Shown here piece by piece: positions 21,997 through 36,538 of a stretch of DNA of 64,000 nucleotides (its first letter is position 1; the number at the start of each line of letters is the position of its first letter). The notes below the pieces were generated by a model. It was not told the DNA's origin, did not search any database, and saw only the letters and a program-made list of their open reading frames with translations. Made by a program: the position numbers and the translations under genes. Source of the stretch: Liquidambar formosana (taxonomy: Eukaryota; Streptophyta; Magnoliopsida; Saxifragales; Altingiaceae); contig JBBPBK010000083.1 of NCBI GenBank assembly GCA_039720395.1, positions 1 through 64,000 of the forward strand, in the 5' to 3' direction.

Positions 21997-24900
21997 ATAG
22001 GCAAATTGCCCTTTTGCCACTTTTGGACCATTTTGGCCTCATCAAATGAGGTATTTCCTTCACTAAACAAATCCCAAATGCCCTCCATGTCCCATGTGAC
22101 CATAATGCCATTCCAAATGACCATTTTACCCCTAAAAGTGCAATTTTCCCTATAAATAGCCCATATTTTTATTCATTAAAAACCACTTCCTTAGATCTCA
22201 TCTCTTATACACAAAAACCAATTAAAATCCTAACCATTCCCATCCTCAATCCTTCCTACCACAAATTATACCAACCTAGCCTAAACACCAATCCATTCCA
22301 CCTTAATCCCATCCTTCTATCCATTACCAAAAAAAACCTACCACATATCCTCTCACAAACACCTCTCGCACAAATTTAGGGACTGATTTTGAAGGAAAAT
22401 CAAAGGGGTGAACCTCCAAATTTGCTTTGGGATAGCATGGGAGGGATACAAAATTCTGCTGTTGTTTTACTACAGAATGACTGTTAATTTCATGTCTGCT
22501 GATTGACAACTTCACATCGGCTGAGTGGTAACTTCACTGTTACCAAGCTTTTCTTCTCTAATTCACTCCACCACTTCCACCACCACTCCACCACCTTCCA
22601 AGCACACTTGGAACCTTCACAAGAGTATCTCAAAGGAAGATTTTCAAGCTTAGAAAAGGAGCACTCAAGCCTAACTTGGTCAAAACTAAGGTAAAATCAC
22701 CTATACTAGGTGAGCTTCCCTTTTAAAATTCATTCTTAAGCTTTCTTAATTTCCTATTGATATCATTATTCATTGCAGCCTCAATATGTGATTGTCACCC
22801 TCCTTACCTTTGCCCGAGTACGTACATGGACCTCCTAACACATGTCGTGAAGGGATTAAAGTCCTATATAGTGGGTTAAAGGCAGGGAGACCCTAAACCA
22901 CCCTTTGCATGCAAACCATTCCAATAAGTTGCTAGCACCCATTTTCCATTTTCTTTTATTGCATGTGAGCTTGCATTTGTGATGTGTGAAATGGAAATTT
23001 AAGCATATCGAAAGGTTAAAGTGTTATTTAAGCAAAATCAAAATTGGCAAGGTTAGGTTCATGCATGCATGCATATTGTTTATACTAACCTTTTCTTGTT
23101 TCATTGTTGGTAATCATAATCAACTTGAACATAAAATAATCCCCATTCGCTGCAGAGCTTTTTGGACTTAATTGAATATCCCCATGCTTGGATAAATGGA
23201 CAAATGCAAGGACTTGAACAAATTCATCCAAAATGATTGTTCTCATTTTCATTTTATTTACTTTAGAGGCTATTGCATTTCGCTACCCTTTGGGCTGTGG
23301 TCATCGCAACCCTTTGCCCCATCACTTGTACATTTTCAGCTTTCATTTATTTTCCGCTTTATTTACCGCTTTATTTAAAGGCTATGGCTTTTCGCTACCC
23401 TCTGGGTTGTGGCCGTTGCGACTCTTTTGCCTCAACGTTTTAGCACTTTTTATTTTGTGGTCACTTAACCCTTTAATTTTATGTACATATCCTTGTGCTT
23501 ATCAAAGCAATAAACATCGCATTCATGAATTCTAAACCTTGCCAAGGTTGAGTATGTTTGTATATCTTTTAACATTTTCAATATGTTTATCTTGAAATAT
23601 CATGCTATGTGGTGTTTTAATTCTATTCCCATGTGAATAAAGTTGTAATTAAAGTTTCAATGTAAACTATCATGCTATGGATAAAAGTTTACAGCATCAA
23701 ATGCTCAAAAACTCGTCCCTAGCATAATAGTTTATCACCATCAAATGGATACAATCAATTGACTTGTCAGATTCCAATGAATAATCCTACCCAAAATCCA
23801 GGAACTCCTGTGTGCCCCTATGTCACGTAGTAAAATTCCAATCTTTAAGGGATTGAGTTGATTATGCTTTTATACAATTAATTCAAGTGCGCACTAAGTT
23901 TGGATAAAATTCCTCCTAACCATCTTCATGCTTCAAAAGCTCCAAAAACTTTTCCAAAAAAAGTCTTTTAGAATTGAAAGTAACTCTTTACATCTCAAAT
24001 CCCTGCTGAAAGGTTCAACTTTCAAAAAGGTTTTATTCATATCTGCATGGGATCATTTTCCCACAAATCATTTTTTACGACATTACCATCTTTATCAAAT
24101 AAAGATTTTGATTAAAAAAAAAGAGTTCCGTGTCGTCACGCAAATTGTTAACGCGTACATCATTTTCAATTGACGAGTTCATTCCAAAAAAAGATAACTC
24201 GAATAAAATCTCTTTTTTAAAAAGGGCACAAGCTTTCTTTCCAAAAACATCTTTCGGTTACATGAAGTCAATTTTCCAAAACCATCATTCCATGCAGGAT
24301 CCCCTTTTAGTTGGGATTAAGAATCATAAAATTCCACTTTCGGTTTACATACACAGAATTCTTTTACACTTCAAAAGTGCTCCCTTTTCAAACTAAAGCA
24401 CATTTCTCTTCCTTCAAAAGGAACCCTTGTCTTCAAAAGACTATCTTTTCCCTTCAAAAGGGAACATCCTCTTTATTTCAAAAGCTTTCAAAAAGCATCC
24501 TTTTCTTTACTAATTCGATTGACTTGAAAAATCTTGAGTTTTCTTAGGATCCCAAAAAGGTTCGCACTTGGCATTAAATCTTTGAAAATGAAATCACATC
24601 ATTTCCATTTCCATCCTTTCATAAAGGATTAATTTTTACCACTGCAAGATAAGGGTACGTCCCTTTGAGAGTTAATTAATTTGATCTAAGATACCCATGA
24701 GAAGGAAGGTGAATTTGTGGTCTTTTCAAAAGGTTTTCATTTACAAAACCTTAAGGCATGCTTTCCCAAAACATTAACACTTTCAAAAAGACTTTGCTCC
24801 AATGCACTTAAGGATCTCTTTTCAAAAAATAACAGAGTTCACCACCCTTCAAAAGGGTATTCTATGTCAAATTATTCGTATAGGAAATCAATAATATCAA

Positions 24901-25337
24901 ATGGGATTTTAATCAGAAACATCATCAAAATCGAGAACTGTTGGATTCCAACAGGCAATGTGGGGTGCCTCACACCTTTTCCACTCATAACCAAACCCCC
25001 TTACCCTCAATCTTTAGTCTCACAGACTACTAGGAGTCATTCAATTTTCCAGTTGGCCCTCAGATGGACCTATTGATGATGAGGCATCAGATGGACTTAT
25101 TTTGGGATCTCAAATGACCCCATTTCCTAGTTAACCATAGGATGACCAATTGCGTCCTTAAACCCCTGATTAGTGGCGACTCCATAGCCTTAATAATTCT
25201 AGATATGCTTGCATGCCTAGGCCGGTCAAGGCGCCCCTAAAATAAACTCAACACATGCCCAGCACCAGAATAGAGGACTCAAGGGTCATCCCATCTTAGG
25301 AAGATTTCTTCCTTTTTTTAAGGGTGGCGACACTGTA

Positions 25338-27540
25338 AAGGCACAATTCCATGCTCGAGGAGTATTATGAAGTTCTTGGATACTTATGGTCAGGCTTCTG
25401 GTCAGATTATTAACAAGTCCAAGTGTCGAGTATTTTTTGGCAAAAGAGCTATGCGTAGAAAGCACCGTATTATTTCTTTGTTAGGTTTTCATGAAGGCTC
25501 TGATCCTTTTATTTATTTAGGAGTCCAATATTTAAAGGCAAGCCTACATCTACATATTTGCAGGTGATAACTGATAAAGTTAAGGTTAGATTGGAAGGTT
25601 GGCATTCTAAACTCCTTTCTCTTGCTGGAAGAACTCAATTATTTTAATCAGTTCTTTGGCCAATACTATTGCATTCTTTCTCTATTTATGCTTGGCATGT
25701 TTCTCTCTTTAAATAGATTCAACTTTGGGTCCATAACTTTCTCTAGACAGGTAATATTTCTTCTAAGAAATTGGTTACAGTTTCTTGGGCTAAAGTGTGT
25801 ACGCCTAAATCAGCTAGTGGTTTGGGTCTTTGGTGTTTAAAAGCCCTTAATAAAGCTGCTCTTTTGAAATTGGGCTAGAGATTCTCATTTTAATAATGCT
25901 TTTTGTGCTTTTATGAGAGCTTGATTTCAAATTTCTTTGCATTCTTTAGTGTGCTCTTATAAAACTTCTTCTATTTGGCTTGGCCTCCGTTTGATTTTTT
26001 CAAATATTTCTTTCCATTCTCAGTGGATTGTAAGAAATGGATTTTGAATTGATTTTTGGCATGATAGGTGGCTTAGGGAGCTTTTAGTGGATCAATTGCA
26101 TTTTTCACCTGGTATTGCTAAGGATCTACATTGTTATGTCAAAGATTTTATTTCAAATAAGGCTTGGGACTTTCCTCTTGCTTTTGAGATTGCTTTTCCT
26201 CATATTTTTTAGAAAATTGGACAGATTACCTTGCCAGTTGAAGACACAGCGGATATGCTTATTTGGCTTTATAGTCATACGAGTCAACTTAATTTTTTTT
26301 TATGCTTATGCCTTTTATAGTCCATCTTTTCCTAATGTTTCTTGGGCCTGTCTTATTTGTAAAAATTATATTCTCCCACGGGTTTCTACTTTGGCTTGGA
26401 AGCTGCTTTCTAATGCTTTACCAACTAATGATAACTTATACAAAAGGGGCATGATTATGGTTTCTTGCTGTAGTCTGTCTGCTACTGCTATTTGTTTAGA
26501 AACTATTGTTCATTTGTTCTTACAGCATCAGCTCTTTGGTCTTGGCTTTCATCTCTTTTCCAGGTGCACCTTCATTTGCCTCATATGCATTCTATTATGG
26601 AGTTTTGGTCTATTGCTACTTCAAAGAAAATGAGTTCTCAATTACATAACTTGTGGATTTCTACCATTATGTTGGTCTTCTCTACTGTATGGCAAGCTAG
26701 AAGCATTTTGCGTTTCCAAGATCAGAAACCTTGCTTGCGTATATCTTCTTTGCATATTCTTTCTTTACTTCATGATATTAGAAAGATTAGTTCAGGCAAT
26801 ATGGAAAATTCTATTTCGGACTTGCTTGTTTTGCATTACATTGGTGTAGCTCGTATTCCGAGGAGGGCTCCTACAATTTCTTCAGTCCATTGGTATCTTC
26901 CTTCGCCTTCTTAGGTTAAGCTTAATACTGATGGCCTTGCTAAGGTTAACCCTAGTCCCGCTGCTGTTGGTAGGGTATTTAGAAATAGTAGGGGGCTTGT
27001 GAAAGGTATTTTCTCATTCAATGTTGGGATTTAGAGTGCTTTTTATGCAGAGTTGTTGGCTGTTATTTTCGGCATTGAGCAAGCTTGGGAGAAAGGTTGG
27101 TTGTCTTTATGGATTGAGTGTGACTCTCCTTCAGTCGTTCAATGTTTAAGGACCCCTGTCTACATTCTTCCTTGGTCATTTCGGGTTAGATGGTAGAATT
27201 ATAAGTTTTTCTTCTGGTCTATGACATTTCAGTATTCTCACATCTGTCGCAAGGGTAATACTGTAGTTGATAAAGTAGCTAATATAGGTCCTCTTCATCA
27301 AGGTTTCAATGGCTTTGGGCTACTCCTTTGGTACTTAATTCTGCCCTTTTGTCATGATATATTTAGCCTTCCTTCTTGTAGATTTAGGCCTTAGTTGGCT
27401 TTTCTATATCCTTGTGAGTTGCCTTGGGGTGTTTCTATAAACCCCAAGTTCAGACAATTTTTATTTTTTCCACTTATCATTATTGTTTTTTCTTCTTTCC
27501 TTTAATAATATAATGGAGATATTTCCATTTTTTTTAAAAA
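25338..27540 (+). pseudogene. L1-type LINE, 3' half of ORF2 with RNase H domain
   Basis: The frame resumes with IMKFLDTYGQASGQIINKSK and FIYLGV (thumb/connection region after YVDD). It passes a zinc-knuckle-like stretch (LTWAC-type, near 26330-26400). It then gives KLNTDGLAKVNPSPAAVGRV and SLWIECDSPSVVQC, the RNase H fold seen in plant LINEs. Many stops and frameshifts. The element ends in AT-rich DNA with a short A-rich run near 27530. The element continues from 18067-18548 and 19233-19911. Confidence 0.8.
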
Positions 27541-29091
27541 GAAAAATGGATTTTTTTGGCTATTTATAGTTTTTGTTTCATTTTTTGCCAAAAAGTTTGC
27601 TTAGACAATAGATTTTGGAAAAAATTTCATCTGTAAAATTATTCAAAATAATGTTTTGTAGTGGACCACGCATTTAGTTTTTATAAAAATATTTTATATT
27701 TTTTATAAACATTGATTAATTAAAGTAAGTAGGGTATGAAAATAACATTAAGAGATTGCAATAACCATCCCTAAATTAAAAATAAATTAAAATTAAGCTG
27801 GGCTTGGATTCTGAGAATCTGTTTGGACACAATTATTATAGAAGGAAGCCATCAGAGGTAAAACCATTTTGTCATGGCTCCTTTTATTATTCGGGAGAAG
27901 AAGATATGTAGTTTTATTTATTTATTTATTTTCCTTTTGGCAGGAAGACTTCACTACAAAGTTGCAATTGTATTCTAAAACCGAGAATTACCATTCCCCT
28001 TTTCAACGTAATAGTACAGTTATGGGTGTAAACGAATTGAGTCGAGTTGAGTCGAGTGATAGGTTGCTCAAGCTTAACTCATTCAATTAACGAGATCAGA
28101 AGTAAGGATTAAGTTTGACTCATTTAGTTTATGAGCGAGCAAGAACAAACTTTTTATGAAGTCAATCTCAAGCTGAGCTCGAGTAGTTTGGTTATTTAAA
28201 ATATTAATAAAGCTTAATGAACCAAGTAGTACTCTGCTTGAGCTTAGCTTAATAAATTAATGAGTTTAAAATGATGTTTGAGATTGGCTCGCTTATCTTA
28301 GGAATGAGCTCGAGCGAGCTTTTTATCGAGCCGAGCTTAAGTAGCTTTGCTTGTTTTACGGCCTTTACAGTGTTCATAACATTTCTACACTTAGTAGAGT
28401 CCATCTATGATGAGGACAATCTCATCACAGCTGGTTTGGTTGACCTTAAAGAATGAAATGGTGATTCTTTTATGGGAGCCTATTTTCTCTAGGAACAAAA
28501 TTGGCACTCCTCCCCAAATAAAGAGAAATGATAATTTCTACCCTTTAAGGGGCTGTTTGGAAAACCTGAAAACCTAGCCAGCTAAGAATAAGTTGGTCAA
28601 TTTTGATTTTGCACTGTTTGATAAATACTTTTTCCTGCTAATCAATTCAGCTTTGTTTTGAAAATAAGACATAAATATAGTTTTTTCCAAACCAACTGTG
28701 ACTTGGTTTATTTAAAAACCAGATAACAGTTATGGACCACGCCCAATCTAATCTAATTTTTGAAGTTCCCAAATAGGCCCTATAGAATAAAATCACAAAA
28801 AGTGAATCTCGCTTATTCCATTCCTACCTTCATTTCACCCCTTACCAAATATTTCTATTCATACAACCAAATATGGTCTAAGAGTTAAAAATCACCTACT
28901 ATAATTTTAATTTGATCTTGCGCCTTGAATTAATGTATGGATCACTTAAAATTTGACTTTATTCATTCTTCGCTCTAATAAAAAGAGAAAGGTACCCTCC
29001 TAGAGATTAGGAGCTAGTGCATCCATAAAATACTCTAAAATATATTTTTATTTAAAGAAATGAATATGAGTTTATCAATAATTTATATATA
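27541..29091. other. Intergenic, AT-rich; weak hAT-like relic
   Basis: No gene supported. Between about 28025 and 28370 there is a concentration of GAGTCGAG, AGCTCGAG and GAGCTCG motifs resembling the interior of the hAT MITE at 18557-19224, but no clear terminal repeat or duplication. The rest is unremarkable AT-rich DNA. Confidence 0.4.
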
Positions 29092-29352
29092 TTCCCTTCG
29101 TCCCACAAATATAGGCTAAGTTTGGTAAAACACACAGCATTGCATTGACCTATCATTTATTAAATTCCATTTTTTCAAAAGTATCATCTCTTAATTGGTA
29201 TTGGGTTTTGTGTTGAGAGTAATAATTGAAATAACAAAGGGCAATATAGGAAAATTAAAAAAATTTGTGATTGATTTGACTTTTCAAATGGACAAATATT
29301 TTGGGACAAATAAAAGTAAAAAAATTGGTCTATCTTTATAGGATGAAAGGAG
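29092..29352. mobile_element. Stowaway-like MITE (TA duplication)
   Basis: 261 bp with ends TTCCCTTCGTCCCACAAATA and the complement of TATAGGATGAAAGGAG, bordered by TA on both sides. The CTCCCTCCGTCCCA type of end is typical of plant Stowaway/mariner MITEs. Non-coding. Confidence 0.6.
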
Positions 29353-29468
29353 TATATGTTTTTTAAGAAAGGATATGTTGCTGAGTCTATATATTTAGCA
29401 TGTGGGACACGAATAAAAATTATATTTCTTGAAATATAAATTCTAAAAAAGCTATATATTAAATAATA

Positions 29469-29734
29469 CTTCGTCCATCCCACAAAGGAAGATTTTTTTT
29501 TTTTTTTTCCTTTTTGTTGTGCCAAAATGTTTGTTTGTTACTTTGAAAAGTCAAAATTTTATTAACTTTTCCATATTATCTTTTATAAAACAAATAATTA
29601 CTTTAAATAGAACCAATGCATTAATAGTAAGATAAAAGAAATATTTCTTGGGAGTGGTTCCCGCTTCGACGCCTAACCATATCTCGGATGATTAGTCCTA
29701 GGCGAAGCCTGAGGATACCTTGGGAAACTAAAAA

Positions 29735-29783
<49 letters not shown>

Positions 29784-29873
29784 AGTGGATGACAAATCAA
29801 TCCATTCATTACTTTTTTTTAATCTATTTGTTTTTTAAAAAGGTCTACCTTTGCGGAAAGGAGTGAGTGTAGG
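29469..29873. mobile_element. Diverged Stowaway-like MITE with internal (TA)n
   Basis: The left end (CTTCGTCCATCCCACAAAGG) and right end (CCTTTGCGGAAAGGAGTGAGTG) are roughly complementary and bordered by TA. The interior has a long TA run (29743-29780). Ends are less exact than in the MITEs at 29092 and 46158. Confidence 0.4.
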
Positions 29874-30191
29874 TAATGTAAGCGTGTTAGGGTTAAAAAT
29901 CTGGCACTCTATGTAATTTTCTCCTGCTTTGGATGTATAGATAATAGGAGTATAACTCAGTATGGGCTGGTTTGGGCCAAAGGTATATCTGGACTGGCTA
30001 GACCGAAATAATTCAAGACTTTAAAATTTGAACCGAAACTAGAATGGTAATACCGATTCGGACCAGAAAAAACGATCCGGTTCTAGATTTTTTTTATTTT
30101 TTATTTTGATAAAATGCAAGAAATTTATTGAATAAGTATTATTATTCATTGAATAATACTTATTATGGAGTATAATATATCAATATTAATA

Positions 30192-30245
<54 letters not shown>

Positions 30246-33238
30246 TTCGAGAATCAGTATGATCCGATTCTAAAACCCCCTTAAACCATGGTCCGAACGA
30301 AACTAATTCGAGACTTTGAAATTTAAACCAAGATCGGATTGATTATTATTTAGATCAGATTGAAACCAGATTGAATTAATTGGATCAATCCTATCCTTAG
30401 GTCTGCCCGAAACATGTTACACCCTGAATATATAATCGTTGGATTGGCACGCTCCCCCTCAAAAAAGTTGAGAAAATTACATTTTTGGTAAGTTCTTCTC
30501 TAACTAATACCAAACAAAATGAAACGACAGTATTTTTGTGGCAAGTTAGTAGTCAAATCCTTTGTTTGGTATTGGTTTGCGTGGTGGTCACCAAAGTAGC
30601 CTCTTAAAATTATACTTCCTTCCCTCTAAAAAGAGAAAGGTCGCCCTATGAGAGAAGCAGGGTCACATGGGTGAGAGAAAGCTGCCCTACGTGCAGTGCA
30701 GCTAGAGCAAGAAGCATGTTTGGCTGGATTTAGGGTCCCCGGCCGCAGCATCTGAGTCTCTTTTACAGCGTCCAAAAATGTCAGCACGAAGTGTCCTTTT
30801 GCTAGGGAAGGGCGCTCTTGTCCCATCGAAGAACCTGTGGCAATAAACTATACGGAATAATGGGACGGTTCCCACTGGCAAACTGGTAACTTGACACCCA
30901 AATCAATGTTATAATATGTTTCCCATTTCACCCCTGGGGGTAACATACAGTGGGTCACCCTAGGCAAGATTGCATTCTAGAGAGAGAAAAGAAAGATGTT
31001 GGAATTGCAGAGACAGAGAGGCTTATAACCGAAGGGATGGGCCATGGCCTCCTTCCATAACATAAAAGCATGCAGAGATTCATTCATAATACATAAATGC
31101 ATAATTGTGCCTTGGAAATTGGTGCAATGTTTCCTTTTCAGGTTAAAACCAGCAACTCGCAATGGGGCACGCGAGACGACCATTAGATGAAAAGTTTGTC
31201 CTCAAATTCATAATGGGCACAGCCTTTTTCAAAAAATAATAATAATAATAATAATAATAAATATATACTGTATATAATTTGGAAAGCTCTTTTTTTGGTT
31301 GTTTGGTGAACCAAACAATGCTCAAATGATTAAGTGGCATCCATTGTAATTCCATCTCACCTAAATTATTAGACCAATCAAAATTATTCATTAGGTAATG
31401 TACGTACGTTTGATATTATATTATATATGGAGGAAGATTTTTTAAACATAAATTTTGAAATATTTGGATTTTCATGTTATCATACATGTTAAGTTCATAC
31501 CCTAAAAATCTAAACTTATAAGTGCAGTGCCTAAACAAAAATATGAATGTTTAATCTATATTGAATGTGGGATTTCTCAACGCTAGCCCCTCACATGCAA
31601 GTTTAAAAAGACTGAAATGACTTATCACGTGAACGTACAATAAAGACGGATTCAAAAGCAAAATAAGTTCTTAAATAATATGCTCTGACACTATGTTAAA
31701 TTTCAATCCTAAACACCTAATCTTGTAAGTGGATGGACCAAACATGTACATGAAGGCATGTTTAACTCGATCGATATTTAATCGATGTAAGATGTGTGAC
31801 CTTCCAACAATCAACCATGTACCAAAAGAAGAAAGACATTATCGGCTCATACCCAATCCCTCTCGAAAAAAATAAATAAATAAAAATAAAAATAAACAAT
31901 CTACCTTCCTTTTCACCTTTTTTGTTTTTCCTTCCTCGTTTTGGCTAAGTAAACCAGTAGCTGCCTTCTAACTTAGGTGCTCTCATATCCTCTCAACAAT
32001 TGTACCTAAGATTTGTTAAAATTTGAATGCGTCAAAAATAAATAAATAAATAAAAATAAAATAAAAAACCTCCCGGTTAGGTTGCAAGAATATAAAAATG
32101 AAAGGGTAAGTAAGGATAAATGGCCAACTCACTCCATAATGATACATGACGGAAGAACGAGCACAAAATGGAGTTGGTTGTGATCAATGATCATGTCTTC
32201 AAATTAATAATCAAATTCATCTCATTTCATGTATGAATATAGACATAATTTTGCATCCAGTTCTTAAGCCTTGGCCCAAGTGTCAAAAAGATCTGTTGGG
32301 ATTCGGGTAGGAGTAGGCTTTGAGTCTCATTTATTGGAAAAAGCAACAAGGATGTTTGCACATTTGGCAACCACAATAATCTGATCTCCCATTATGCACT
32401 TGTTCGTTTCTATATTTAATCCCATTATGCACTAGATTATCAAAAATCCCATTATGCACTTGTTAGTTTCCCTACTAATTCTAGGTTCTCGTACTTTTAA
32501 TGCATGTAGTTGGGATTAAAGTTCTTCCTTTTTTCTTTCTTAATCAAATTTGGGATTAAATTTTAGTTGAGCATGCAGGGTTGCTTTTTCATATTTTTTA
32601 GATAATAGTTTTAAAATTTTATTTTTAAAAAAAAGGATAAGAAATTTTGAGGACATGTTATTTTTTAATGATTTTTTTTTTCTGAATATAAAACAGAAAT
32701 TGAGTATATTAACTATACTGATGTCATTTAAACAAAGAGTTTTAAAAAAGGTCAGGCTATTGCCACTACATATAATTATATAAAGTACTCTAAGCCACAC
32801 TTAGTTTATACTTTTCAAGATTTTACGAAAAATTTGAAAGGTTTTTGAGAAAATTAGGCACATAATCCACTAAAAAACATGATTTCAAACTTTGTAGATG
32901 AAAGTTTTTTCAAAATTTGTCATGTAAGTGAAATTTTTGGACATTTTTTATGAAGCATTTTATAAAGTACTGAAACCAATTGAGATTGTAAATGATTAAA
33001 AAGTCTACTTAAACGATAAATTTTCGAAAACTTTTCTTTTATAGAATTGTTCGAAATGATGTTTTTTAATGGACCACATAAATAATTTTCGTAAAAACCT
33101 TTTACAGAGTTTTTTTTTTTTTTTCTAAAACCTCAAAAAATAATAAATTAAGTAGAGATAAAAGTATATTTTTATGTGGTGACAATAGCCTCTCACTCTT
33201 TTAAAAAACACATTGTCAAATATACTTTTTGTGGATTA
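29874..33238. other. Intergenic, no gene seen
   Basis: AT-rich DNA with a (TA)n microsatellite at 30193-30241, an AAT run at 31237-31260 and A/AATA-rich runs near 31870 and 32035. The stretch 31500-31800 resembles common dispersed repeats but no ends were found. Short frames lack domain signals. Confidence 0.5.
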
Positions 33239-33938
33239 TGTTGGGGATTCTCAATAAAATTATAAATAAAAATCACAATAAAAAATAATAATGAAACAAT
33301 GTTACCGATAGAAGCGAAGTGGTGCGTTGAGGCATGAGCATCTTGCTCTCTTTAAGACGATTTGTGCCTCTGCGGAAGCTAATCCGATGCAGTAAATTCA
33401 CTAGCACGTTGTTCCCAGGATACAACAGCCCAGCCACTTACACTGTAGACTCAACGAATTTGCATCATTCGAAGAGCAAAAGCTCCACACCAATACACCC
33501 TTTTCTTCACCCGTATAATATAATATGAAATACTATATATATATATATTCATTGCATCAGAGAACACCTATATATAATACACATAATATATAGCTTATAT
33601 GAATAGGTGAAAATGCTTCAACTGACAAGCTAGTCATAGAGCCTTGATGGCTGACAGCATAGACTCAAACGGCCAAGGCATAAAGCCTTTAAGGCTTAGA
33701 GCACTCCCCTTGCAACGGTTATTCACCTCCTTAAACATACACATGTAACCGTAGCTTTAAAGTATATATAAATGCTACATCTAACGTTTACACTTGTAAC
33801 ATGCAACACCTGCTAAACGTTACAAATAGCAAAGAATTCATCTAACAATAATATTATATAATGACAAAAAATCAGTTACAAAATTAGTCAAAATAATAAT
33901 ATATTAAAATATATTATTTTTATTAAAATATTCCAACA
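33239..33938 (-). repeat. 3' LTR of the copia-type element
   Basis: 700-bp direct-repeat copy, TGTTGG...CCCAACA when read on the minus strand. Contains a short TA run near 33534-33550. Confidence 0.85.
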
Positions 33939-33949
33939 GTCCCCCACTT
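33939..33949 (-). other. Polypurine tract
   Basis: AAGTGGGGGAC on the minus strand, abutting the 3' LTR. This sets the orientation of the element. Confidence 0.75.
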
Positions 33950-36538
33950 ATTTTAAGAAAAATAAAATATACACACATACCGGATGAAAATAGACTATCA
34001 TAATTAATGAAGGTAGCAATGCCTTAAACCTTCACTTAGTGAGTCGGCAATTTTTGTACTAGAGCCAGTAGTGAATCAAGTCTTGAATTATGACTGCTTT
34101 TAGGATACAAAAAATTGTGTCACACACATGACAATCCAGGTGTCAACTTGAGTTTTTTTAAGCCAGCACGTTACGGCCTTGTGCTTTATCCCAGTTTCAT
34201 GAGTGATCAAGAGAACAAGCCAAATTTTCATAGAAAGCGGCCCCACTTCCACACTCACATAGGTAAAATCCGTCAAGGATGCTTCTGTAACTATAACATC
34301 TCACTCATAAGAGCTACAGATTTTATTAAGAGAAAATCTCATCCTTATATCCATTACAGAATTGATGCACCTACACCATAGGGAGAAACCGAGAGAATAA
34401 ACTCATATTTATGCATCTCATCACCAACCAACTCTATGATTCGTTTTTCCCTTTCAACCAAGTTCTTAGGATCTCTAGTCCCTGGGTTGGGTATCCTCAT
34501 AGGCGGTTTATATTTTATTGGCTTTAATCGTCTCATCCCTCTCGATGTAATCAATCCAAATAATTTCTCTAGCTATAACCTTTGATCATTGTTTTAATAT
34601 ATCTTCACAGTATACCATATATCTGGATTTCCCATTAAAATATTTATATGGGCTTTGCCAATTATGACAGTAGTCTCACAATTTTTATAAGATAGGCAGT
34701 GATAAATTTCACATATATATTTCAAATAATATTTCACAAAACTTGCCTGCTTCTTCACTGACTGAAACCAAAGCTATAAGCTTGCCTTCTTGGTAGACTT
34801 TTCAACAAATATATAGTTCCACCTCCTGATATACATATAGTCAGTGGTAAATACAAAATCATCCATTCGAAAGTTTCAATCATCATCACTATACCTTAAA
34901 ACATAGTGGATATCTCTAATGTAATAAGCCACAGTTAGTAATCCAAAGAACTACTTAACTACAATTCATTAAACCCCACTATTTGTGGATTTAAAGGAAC
35001 ATATCCTCATCTACAATATAGAATACTTTTATCCCTTCTATTTATAAGAGACCTGCACACAATAGATATATTGAGAAAATTCTATAACTCAAAACATTTT
35101 TGCATTAAAGAATGCCACTATGCCCCCACAGCTCAGAATATAAACATTTGTTTACTAGGCCAATGCATTTTGAGCATTCACACAACACATGACATAAAAA
35201 AAATATTTACTTTTATTCATATAAAATGCATTTCTCAATATAATCCATACAAGTCAACTAGATAGACACATTTTATAATTTCCAACAACAATAAAATTTA
35301 ATGTTTAATTGGTTACAAAAACAAACAATTAGTTTGTTAAAAAATGACTAAATCTCGTCGCTGAAAAAACAATATCAAATATGAAGAACTTTGTAACTGA
35401 AATAAAATAACAATATTGCACTTTCATATTTATTTCCTTTTAACCTTTGCATGCCTCAGATAAGATATACCACTAGCTGAATATACGATATATATTCTAT
35501 CCAACTCTCAAAATAAAAAGAAAGTAATGTATACATCAGCTCTAAGATTTAATCAATGAAATGTTAGATATTCAATTGGATGGAACAAATTATAAGCACA
35601 CAATATCCCAACCTTTCGGCACAATAGAATTATGTTGGGATATGTTTATACATCCAGCTAATGCACAAAAGCAATGCTTCCAGCATGTCAAAAAACCAAA
35701 TTAAATCCCTCACGTTCATTATACTCACTGATCATAATAGTGTCACATACAATATAATACTGCATGCACATATTAAAAAAAAATTAGTGTCTAAAACACC
35801 AAGCAGGTTATGAACCACAATTTTATATGAATACTTCATAAGGTACCGGAGGAATAGTAGGGAAAACAACCACCATTGATTTATGAGAGTGCAACGCAAC
35901 AAACGAAAATATTTGTGGCAAGATTTTCTCAAATCGTTGTGAGGCAAACGTAATGATATTTCCGAAAACATAGTACCCAAAAAACTCAAGGAAATCCCTT
36001 AAAACTTGGACAAGCTAAACATGTATAAAATAAGGAGCTTGAGAAAAATCTCTTGCATTTCCAAAAATTCTCATATTCCCACCTTTTCAAAATTACCACA
36101 AAATTACAAAGATGAGCCACGCACCATCAACAAAAATTTCTTGCCTAGATTTCAAATTGATTACCAACCCAAAAAGAGGCCCAACAATAGATATAATATT
36201 TACCAATTGCTTAGCCGATAGCCACTACAACTACAAGTATATAATATGAACGAATATACACGGATATGTATATATTTTCCAACGAGCTGCAGATCGTACA
36301 TATTATATTATTACATATAGATATGTAAGTAAGCATATAATTAGATCGACATATCAAATCTCCTTTCAGGTTTTTCAATCCCAATGAATGAATTTCTATT
36401 CACAAATAAAATATACTTGTGGAATAATTTAAAAAAAGTTCTCAAATTATCATAACCCAATTTTCTAGGATTCTAAAAAATATAAACTCATGTGATTTTC
36501 GGTAACATTATTTCCTTCAAGGCGTATCGTCTTAAAAT

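Larger units (their letters stand above)
19912..25332. mobile_element. Very long LTR (5.4 kb), probably Ogre/Tat-like solo LTR (TSD CTGTA)
   Basis: Flanked by CTGTA at 19907-19911 and 25333-25337. It starts TGTAGACACCC and ends GGGTGGCGACA, complementary ends of the TG...CA type. No gag-pol was found in 5,421 bp. LTRs of this size are known in the Ogre branch of the Tat lineage. It contains nine 160-bp tandem units (20099-21470), larger imperfect palindromes near 21948-21996, and a stretch at 23920-24850 dense in 'CTTTCAAAAGG'-like motifs. Assignment to Ogre is by length and ends only. Confidence 0.7.

Noticed and set aside
28025..28370. Second hAT MITE
   Set aside because: Shares AGCTCGAG-type motifs with the MITE at 18557 but shows no convincing terminal repeats or 8-bp duplication.
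33334..33528. Small plus-strand frame in the copia LTR (and its counterpart near 36630)
   Set aside because: Lies inside the LTR on the strand opposite to the element; no known domain and not kept intact in the second LTR.
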